A DNA stretch of 12,584 nucleotides, taken from positions 1-12,584 of the forward strand of contig JAIBJH010000228.1 in the NCBI GenBank assembly GCA_020029455.1, given 5' to 3'. Below are positions 7,156 to 12,584 of the stretch, one piece after another (within the stretch, counting starts at the first letter, position 1; each line of letters begins with the position of its first letter). The notes beneath the pieces are model-generated. The model was not told the DNA's origin. It was given only the letters and a program-made list of their open reading frames with translations, and did no database searches. This stretch comes from Hyphomicrobiales bacterium (GTDB taxonomy: Bacteria > Pseudomonadota > Alphaproteobacteria > Rhizobiales > Aestuariivirgaceae). Both the position numbers and the translations under genes were made by a program.

Positions 7156-8235
7156 ATGCGTAAATCCTATATTTGGGCCACTGCAATCACCATCGGTCTC
7201 GGGCTGTGGATGGCTTCGCCCTACATCATGGGTGCAACTTCTCAGGAGGGGGAGGGCGCGGCAGTTGAGGCTGCCCCGGAGAAACTCTTCAAAGTGCGGG
7301 TCAAGAACTTCACCGCAATTCCGCGCGTCGCCATTGTCACGGCCAATGGCGTAACCGCTGCTTCAAAGCGCGTGGATGCCCGGGCACGCACCAATGGCAC
7401 CATCATGGAAACCCTGTTCAGGCAGGGGCAAAGCGTGAAGGCGGGCGACATTCTGTGCAAGCTCGATATGGCTAACCGCGAGGCTGAATTGCTTCAAGCC
7501 AAGGCGGCCTTGGCTAGCGCCCAGCGGGACTTCGAGGCCACGCAAAAGCTGGCTAAGAACTCCTATGCAACAGAGGCGAAGCTCTGGTCAGACAAGGCAA
7601 GGCTCGATGCCGCGCAGGCAGCCGCGACGAACATCGTAATCAATACGGGCTATCTCGACATCAAGGCACCCGTCGACGGTGTGTTGATCGAAAAACCGGC
7701 AGAAGCCGGAAGCCTTCTTGCAGTTGGCGGCCTCTGCGCCACATTGAGCAAGCTTGATCCTTTGCTCGTTGCGGTCCAGATCAGCGAAGCCTACGTCCCC
7801 TACGTCGTCGAAGGCATGACCGCCAAGGCCAAGCTTGCCACTGGCGAGGAAGTGGATGGCAAGGTGACCTTCATCTCGAAGACGGCCGATCTCGCCACCC
7901 GCACATTCAAGGTAGAACTCGAGATTGCCAATCCCGGCGAACGCATGCGTGAAGGGGTTACCACGCAATTGTCTGTTGGCCTTCCGCCCCAGCTTGCCCA
8001 GAAATTGCCGGGCTCGGTGCTGATCCTCAACGATGCCGGAAAGTTTGGCGTGCGTGTTCTTAATGCCGACAACACCACGCAGTTCACGCCAGTGGAAGTG
8101 ATTGCCCAAGACATTGACGGCATGTGGGTTACGGGCCTTGCAAATTCCGTAAACATTGTAACCCTCGGCCAGGACTACGTGCGCGACGGCGAAAAGATTG
8201 AACCTGTTGTTGAGACCACCGAGGTGGCACAATGA
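7156..8235 (+). CDS. RND efflux periplasmic adaptor (membrane fusion protein), MFP2
   Basis: This 359-residue HlyD/AcrA-family adaptor is the second in the cluster. It has an N-terminal membrane anchor or uncleaved signal at residues about 5-26. The first lipoyl half is at about 74-105 (VDARARTNGTIMETLF then AGDILCKLD), and the coiled-coil hairpin at about 106-160 is rich in Ala, Gln and Lys. The second lipoyl half is at about 166-200 (YLDIKAPVDGVLIEKPAEAG). The beta-barrel starts at DPLLVAVQISEAYVPYVV (201-218), with a membrane-proximal domain to the end. Its only two cysteines, C101 and C194, sit at nearly matching places in the two lipoyl halves. GGAGAAG at 7142-7148 provides the ribosome site. 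Its stop overlaps the RND2 start (ATGA, 8232-8235), so it is the dedicated partner of RND2. It differs clearly in sequence from MFP1, so the cluster is not a simple recent duplication. Confidence 0.92.
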   Translation: MRKSYIWATAITIGLGLWMASPYIMGATSQEGEGAAVEAAPEKLFKVRVKNFTAIPRVAIVTANGVTAASKRVDARARTNGTIMETLFRQGQSVKAGDILCKLDMANREAELLQAKAALASAQRDFEATQKLAKNSYATEAKLWSDKARLDAAQAAATNIVINTGYLDIKAPVDGVLIEKPAEAGSLLAVGGLCATLSKLDPLLVAVQISEAYVPYVVEGMTAKAKLATGEEVDGKVTFISKTADLATRTFKVELEIANPGERMREGVTTQLSVGLPPQLAQKLPGSVLILNDAGKFGVRVLNADNTTQFTPVEVIAQDIDGMWVTGLANSVNIVTLGQDYVRDGEKIEPVVETTEVAQ

Positions 8236-11200
8236 GTTGGCTCGACAAAATCCTGAGACGGCCGCGTGCGGTTCTCTCCGCCATGTTTGTGCTGGTCATT
8301 GCGGGCCTTATTGCCTACGTGACGATTCCGAAGGAAAGCAACCCGGATATCACCATTCCGGTTTTCTACATTTCCACTTCGCTGTCCGGCATTTCACCGC
8401 AGGACGCGGAGCGTTTGCTGATCAAACCTATCGAAGTGAAATTGCGCGGTCTTGAAGGCCTGAAGCAGATCAACTCGATTGCCAGCGAAGGCCATGCTGG
8501 CATAATCGTTGAATTTGAATCGGAAGTGGATACCGACAAGGCTGGACGCGACGTGCGTGAGAAGGTTGATCAGGCAGCGCCCGAATTGCCGACCGATGCC
8601 AATACGCCGACGATTTCGGATATTAATTTCAGCCTGCAGCCCACAATTCTGGTGGCCGTTTCAGGCGACGTGCCCGAGCGCACTCTGGATGCCAAGGCCA
8701 AGGAACTGCAGGACGCCATTGAGCGTATTCCCAGCGTTCTCTCGGCGGAGCTGACCGGCCAGCGCGACGAGGTTCTGGAAATCATTGTCAACAAGCAGAA
8801 GCTTGAGGCCTATGGCTTGGCTCCCGTTGATATCTACAACATCGTCTCACACAACAACCTGCTGGTTGCCGCGGAAGTCCGCCGCACCTTCGAGGACCGC
8901 ACCCGCTTTGCGCTCTATAACGGCAGGCCTGCGATCACCATTGAAGTGGTGAAGCGCCAAGGCACCAACATCATTGAAAACAATGAGGAAGTAAAAAAGG
9001 TCGCCGAGACCTTGCTCAAGACCTGGCCCAGCGCCATGCACATCGACTATGCGCTGGACCAATCCAACACCATCAAGGACGTGCTCCAGTCCCTTGAAGA
9101 TGGCGTGATCCTGGCCATTATTCTGGTGATGGTTCTGGTGGTTGCCTCGCTCGGCATCCGTTCCGGCATACTCGTGGGCATTTCAATTCCCACCTCGTTC
9201 CTCATCGGATTCCTGGTGATCGCCCTGATGGGCTACACCGTCAACATCATGATCATGTTCGGCTTGATCCTGTCGGTCGGTATTCTTGTCGACGGGTCTA
9301 TCGTGCTGGCTGAATATGCCGACCGGAAAATGGCCGAGGGCGTTGTGCCCAAAGAAGCCTACATTGCCGCCGCCAAGCGCATGTTCTGGCCCATCGTGTC
9401 ATCCATGGCCACCACCATTGCCGCCTTTCTGCCGCTCCTTTTCTGGCCGGGCATTGCCGGTGAATTCATGAGTTACCTGCCTGTGACAGTCATTACGGTT
9501 CTCGCGGCCTCGCTTGTAACCGCCATGGTTTTCGTGCCCGCGGTAGGCTTCTTCATTGGCAAGACCGACAAGGAAACCATGGAGCAATTCGGCCATTTCG
9601 CCGACGATGAGCATGCCGATTTTCGCAAGATGAAAGGCATTACCGGGCTCTATCTCCGTTTCATTGAACGCATCATCCGCCACCCGATTTTGGTCGGTGT
9701 GGCGGTATTCGGCCTGATGGGTGGCATCGTCACCACCTTTGCCATGTACCCAACTGGCGTTGAGTTCTTCGTTGATACGGAACCCGAGCAGGTGAACGTC
9801 TATGTCCGTGCCCGCGGCAATCTCGGCAATCCCGAGCAGTTGGCGCTCACCCGCCAGGTTGAAAATCTCATCGTGAAAGTGGAAGGCATCAAGACCTATG
9901 CCACCTATGCTGGAACCAAGTCCGGCGGTGGTGGCATTTTTGGCGACCAGGACGTTCCGGCCGACGTGGTTGGCCAGATACAGCTTGAATTACATCCTGT
10001 TGGCCACCGAAAGCCGTGGAAAGAGCTGCAAAAGGAACTGGAGGCGGCCGTATCCGGCGTGGCTGGCGCGTTCGTTGAAGTTCGCGCCCTTGAAGGCGGT
10101 CCGCCCTCCGGCAAGGATATCCGCCTGCAGATCACCGCCGCAAATCGCGACGATGCTTTTGCCGCCGCCCACAAGATCGAAGATCACATGACCAATGGCA
10201 TGGAAGGCATCCGCGACATTGACGATGACCTGCCGCTGCCTGGCTATGAATGGACTTTGGCCGTTGACCGGGAAGAAGCGGGCCGCTTTGGTGCTGACAT
10301 CCTTTCAGCCGGAACACTGGTTCAGCTTGCAACCACTGGCGCCAAAGTTGGCTCCTATCGCCCCGACGACAGCAAGGATGAAATCGATATCCGCGTGCGC
10401 CTGCCGGAAACCGAGCGCTCAATCACGGCCGTGCAGGACATGAAGCTCACAACGCCCGGCGGTCTTGTGCCCATGTCAAACTTTGTGAAGCAATCGGTGA
10501 AACCGCTGGTGAACGTGCTCTACCGTTTCGATGGCGTTCCATCCATCTTCGTTAAGGCCAACGCAGCACCTGGCTTCCTGGGCAACGACAAGGTAGCAGA
10601 GCTTGAACAGTGGATCGGCAAGCAGACCTGGCCCCAGGGCGTGAACTTCAAGTTCCGTGGCGCCGACGAGGACCAGCAAAAATCATCGGAATTCCTGATG
10701 AAGGCACTGGCCGCTTCGGTGTTCATGATGTTCATGATCCTGATCGTGCAGTACAACAGCTTCTACCATGTGATGATCACGCTTTCGACAGTGATCATGT
10801 CGACGGTCGGCGTGTTGCTGGGCATGCTGGTCACCGGCCAGTATTTTTCGGTGATCATGACCGGCACCGGCATCATGGCGCTGGGCGGTGTTGTGGTCAG
10901 CCACTCTATTGTGCTGATCGACACCTTTCACAGGCTGCGCGATGCGGGCCAGAACGGTATCGAGGCGGCAATCCGCACCTGCTCGCAACGCATGCGGCCC
11001 GTGCTGCTGACCTCGATCACCGCCATGCTCGGACTTCTGCCGATGGTGTTTGAGTTGAACGTCAACTTCTTCACGCGCCACATTGCAATCGGTTCGATGA
11101 CCAGCGCCTGGTGGGTGCACTTGTCGACCGCCATGGTCTTCGGTCTGCTTTTAGCAACGGTCCTGACTCTCATCATGACGCCGGTGCTTCTCGCAGCGCC

Positions 11201-11342
11201 CACAGTGTTCCGTGAAACCCGGCAGGCGCGCCGCGAGCGCAAGGTCATCACAAAGATGGTGAAGGCGGCGGCGAATGTTGGCGGTGCGCTAGGCAATGAC
11301 AACGAGCAAGTCGCGGCCGCCCAGAAGCACGCAGCGGAATAG
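8232..11342 (+). CDS. RND efflux pump permease with altered relay residues (RND2)
   Basis: This intact 1,036-residue AcrB-family inner-membrane pump has the usual two-fold layout. TM1 is at about 14-33, the first periplasmic porter loop at 34-285 and TM2-TM6 at about 288-440. A cytoplasmic linker and TM7 follow (to about 505), then the second periplasmic loop to about 820 and TM8-TM12 at 823-990, with a charged C-terminal tail. TM4 reads GLILSVGILVDGSIVLAEYA (344-363), so the second Asp of the usual DD pair is Gly355. TM10 reads LGGVVVSHSIVLIDTF (884-899), with Ser890-His891 where drug pumps have Lys and then His or Asn. D354 and E361 remain, as in heavy-metal RND pumps, which also lack a DD pair. 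The porter sequence does not otherwise mark it as a metal pump, so the substrate is unknown. The ATGA overlap with MFP2 implies translational coupling. Confidence 0.93.
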   Translation: MSWLDKILRRPRAVLSAMFVLVIAGLIAYVTIPKESNPDITIPVFYISTSLSGISPQDAERLLIKPIEVKLRGLEGLKQINSIASEGHAGIIVEFESEVDTDKAGRDVREKVDQAAPELPTDANTPTISDINFSLQPTILVAVSGDVPERTLDAKAKELQDAIERIPSVLSAELTGQRDEVLEIIVNKQKLEAYGLAPVDIYNIVSHNNLLVAAEVRRTFEDRTRFALYNGRPAITIEVVKRQGTNIIENNEEVKKVAETLLKTWPSAMHIDYALDQSNTIKDVLQSLEDGVILAIILVMVLVVASLGIRSGILVGISIPTSFLIGFLVIALMGYTVNIMIMFGLILSVGILVDGSIVLAEYADRKMAEGVVPKEAYIAAAKRMFWPIVSSMATTIAAFLPLLFWPGIAGEFMSYLPVTVITVLAASLVTAMVFVPAVGFFIGKTDKETMEQFGHFADDEHADFRKMKGITGLYLRFIERIIRHPILVGVAVFGLMGGIVTTFAMYPTGVEFFVDTEPEQVNVYVRARGNLGNPEQLALTRQVENLIVKVEGIKTYATYAGTKSGGGGIFGDQDVPADVVGQIQLELHPVGHRKPWKELQKELEAAVSGVAGAFVEVRALEGGPPSGKDIRLQITAANRDDAFAAAHKIEDHMTNGMEGIRDIDDDLPLPGYEWTLAVDREEAGRFGADILSAGTLVQLATTGAKVGSYRPDDSKDEIDIRVRLPETERSITAVQDMKLTTPGGLVPMSNFVKQSVKPLVNVLYRFDGVPSIFVKANAAPGFLGNDKVAELEQWIGKQTWPQGVNFKFRGADEDQQKSSEFLMKALAASVFMMFMILIVQYNSFYHVMITLSTVIMSTVGVLLGMLVTGQYFSVIMTGTGIMALGGVVVSHSIVLIDTFHRLRDAGQNGIEAAIRTCSQRMRPVLLTSITAMLGLLPMVFELNVNFFTRHIAIGSMTSAWWVHLSTAMVFGLLLATVLTLIMTPVLLAAPTVFRETRQARRERKVITKMVKAAANVGGALGNDNEQVAAAQKHAAE

Positions 11343-11357
11343 CGCACCTAGTTCGTC

Positions 11358-12572
11358 TCAGTGCAGCGCAGCGAAAGCGGCTTCCAGCCGCTTGAGTGCC
11401 TTTTCCAACGCCGCATCACCTGTTGCAAAGGAAAGCCGGATTGATTGTGGCGCGCCAAAGGCGGAGCCCGGAACAGTGGCAACGCCGTGTTCTTCGAGCA
11501 ACCAGTCGCACAGTTCCTCAGTGGTGTTCACCACATGATTTCCAGCTTTCTTGCCGAGTGCGCCTGATACATCAGGAAAGGCATAGAAAGTGGCAGGGAT
11601 AGCGCCAATGCGCGCACCTTTCATGGTGGTGAGGGCAGCCATTACTCTGTCGCGCCTCAGTCTATAGGTTTCGCGCATCAGTTTGACGTCGTCTCGAGGC
11701 CCGTTCAAGGCCTCGATCGCGGCATGTTGCACAAAGGCGTTGGCACCCGCCGAGATAATGCTCTGCATGCGGGCCATGGCTTTTGCGATGGGCTCAGGTG
11801 CTGCGGCGTAGCCGAGACGCCAGCCGGTCATGGCAAAGCCTTTCGAGAATCCGTTGAGCGTAATAGTTCGCTCCAGCATGCCGGGCAGGGAACCGAAGGA
11901 AGTCACTTCGCCGTCAAACAGGATGTACTCATAAATTTCATCGGACATGACCATGAGCCGCGGGTGGCTGGCGACAACTCCTGCAACCGCTTCCAGTTCG
12001 GCACGGCTCCAGACTGCTCCAGATGGATTGGAGGGGCTGTTGATGATGAGAAGTTTGCTGCGCTCTGTCAGGGCGGCGGCAATCCGGGTCGCAGGCACTT
12101 TGTAGCCTTCATCTACTGTCGCAGGCAGGATAACTGGCGTTCCGCCGGCGAAGCGGATGCTTGCCTCGTAGGACAACCAGAACGGGGCAGGGATGATCAC
12201 TTCGTCACCGGGGCCGATAACCGATAATATTGCGTTGTTGATGGCCTGCTTAACGCCATTGGCGAGGACGACGTTGCCCGCCTGGTAGGCGAGGCCGTTC
12301 TCGGCCTGCAGTTTCCGGGCAATGGCTTCGCGCAGTTCTGGTATTCCAGCGACCGGCGCATAGTGTGTGTGCCCTGCTTCCAGGGCGCGCGTTGCGGCAT
12401 CCCTGATGTTCGTTGGTGTATCGAAGTCCGGCTCGCCGAGGGTGAGGGCCACCACATCGCGGCCTTGCGCGCGCAGCTCCCGCGTACGCTGGGACATGCG
12501 GATGATGGCGCCTTCATCGGCGCTTGCACCGCGAGAGGAAAGTATTGTTGTGGCGTCAAAATGCGTCGTCAT
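11358..12572 (-). CDS. Class I PLP-dependent aminotransferase, aspartate aminotransferase type
   Basis: This 404-residue cytoplasmic enzyme of fold type I transfers amino groups between an amino acid (aspartate or an aromatic residue is likely) and a 2-oxo acid, using pyridoxal phosphate. Visible motifs are LTLGEPDFDTP (43-53), THYAPVAGIPELREAI (69-84), NSPSNPSG (178-185) with Asn182 for the cofactor ring, and SDEIYEYILFDG (210-221) with Asp211 and Tyr214. GFSKGFAMTGWRLGY (241-255) contains Lys244, which forms the Schiff base, and Arg252, which binds phosphate. SIRLSFA (377-383) holds Arg379 for the substrate carboxylate. Length fits the family. The usual P-x-GAFY motif reads IPATFYAF here, so exact specificity is uncertain and I give no symbol. 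It faces the efflux cluster across 15 bases and has no evident link to it. No clear Shine-Dalgarno sequence is seen in the 12 bases available upstream of its ATG. Confidence 0.92.
   Translation of the reverse strand: MTTHFDATTILSSRGASADEGAIIRMSQRTRELRAQGRDVVALTLGEPDFDTPTNIRDAATRALEAGHTHYAPVAGIPELREAIARKLQAENGLAYQAGNVVLANGVKQAINNAILSVIGPGDEVIIPAPFWLSYEASIRFAGGTPVILPATVDEGYKVPATRIAAALTERSKLLIINSPSNPSGAVWSRAELEAVAGVVASHPRLMVMSDEIYEYILFDGEVTSFGSLPGMLERTITLNGFSKGFAMTGWRLGYAAAPEPIAKAMARMQSIISAGANAFVQHAAIEALNGPRDDVKLMRETYRLRRDRVMAALTTMKGARIGAIPATFYAFPDVSGALGKKAGNHVVNTTEELCDWLLEEHGVATVPGSAFGAPQSIRLSFATGDAALEKALKRLEAAFAALH
11375..11393 (+). terminator. Weak candidate terminator hairpin after RND2
   Basis: AAGCGGC (11375-11381) and GCCGCTT (11387-11393) form a 7-base stem with a 5-base loop. 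A short T-run, TTTT, follows at 11401-11404 after several other bases. It lies within the 3' end of the convergent aminotransferase gene, 33 bases past the RND2 stop. It may end efflux operon transcripts, but the T-run is short and displaced. Confidence 0.25.
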
Positions 12573-12584
12573 GGCGTGGGCGTT

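Noticed and set aside
2329..11342. An mdtABC operon
   Set aside because: The cluster has two adaptors, and the RND proteins resemble MexI-like and Asp-Gly-type pumps, not MdtB/MdtC. The regulator is PadR and no BaeSR-type two-component genes are nearby.

Overview
The window reads as chromosome of an alphaproteobacterium, most likely Hyphomicrobiales (Rhizobium/Phyllobacterium/Brucella-type). This is inferred from protein character (LivH/LivM style, a PadR regulator starting MNVKTL, MexI-like RND sequence), moderately high GC and dense packing; no rRNA or other marker fixes the genus. There are no tRNA or rRNA genes, CRISPR arrays, or recognisable insertion sequences.

Layout: (1) Positions 1-2066, minus strand: the permease pair of a branched-chain amino acid ABC transporter. 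livM runs off the left edge. livH precedes it but lacks its normal first ~45 residues (first membrane helix and the NFAHG-type signature). (2) Positions 2067-2328: a 262-base non-coding stretch with the probable promoter and AT-rich palindromic operator of the next gene, and an 8-bp inverted repeat close to the livH breakpoint. (3) Positions 2329-11342, plus strand: a five-gene drug-efflux-type cluster, padR - MFP1 - RND1 - MFP2 - RND2. Gaps are short (18, 10 and 48 bases) and MFP2/RND2 overlap by 4 bases (ATGA), so it is probably one operon controlled by the PadR protein. No outer-membrane channel gene is present; a TolC-like protein encoded elsewhere would be needed. (4) Positions 11358-12572, minus strand: a class I PLP aminotransferase of the aspartate aminotransferase type, convergent with the efflux cluster and only 15 bases from it.

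Two lesions stand out. RND1 has a deletion of roughly 100 bases that removes about 34 residues of the first periplasmic domain and shifts the frame. The junction at 4459-4465 is a 7-base sequence that fits both flanks, as expected for deletion between short direct repeats. livH is truncated at its 5' end where the non-coding stretch begins. The two RND pumps also differ. RND1 keeps the usual proton-relay residues (Asp-Asp in TM4, Lys in TM10). RND2, which is intact, has Asp-Gly in TM4 and Ser-His in TM10.

No clearly new system is evident. The most distinctive features are the tandem MFP/RND/MFP/RND arrangement under a PadR regulator, the decay of one pump while its partner stays intact, and the livH breakpoint beside the efflux cluster.
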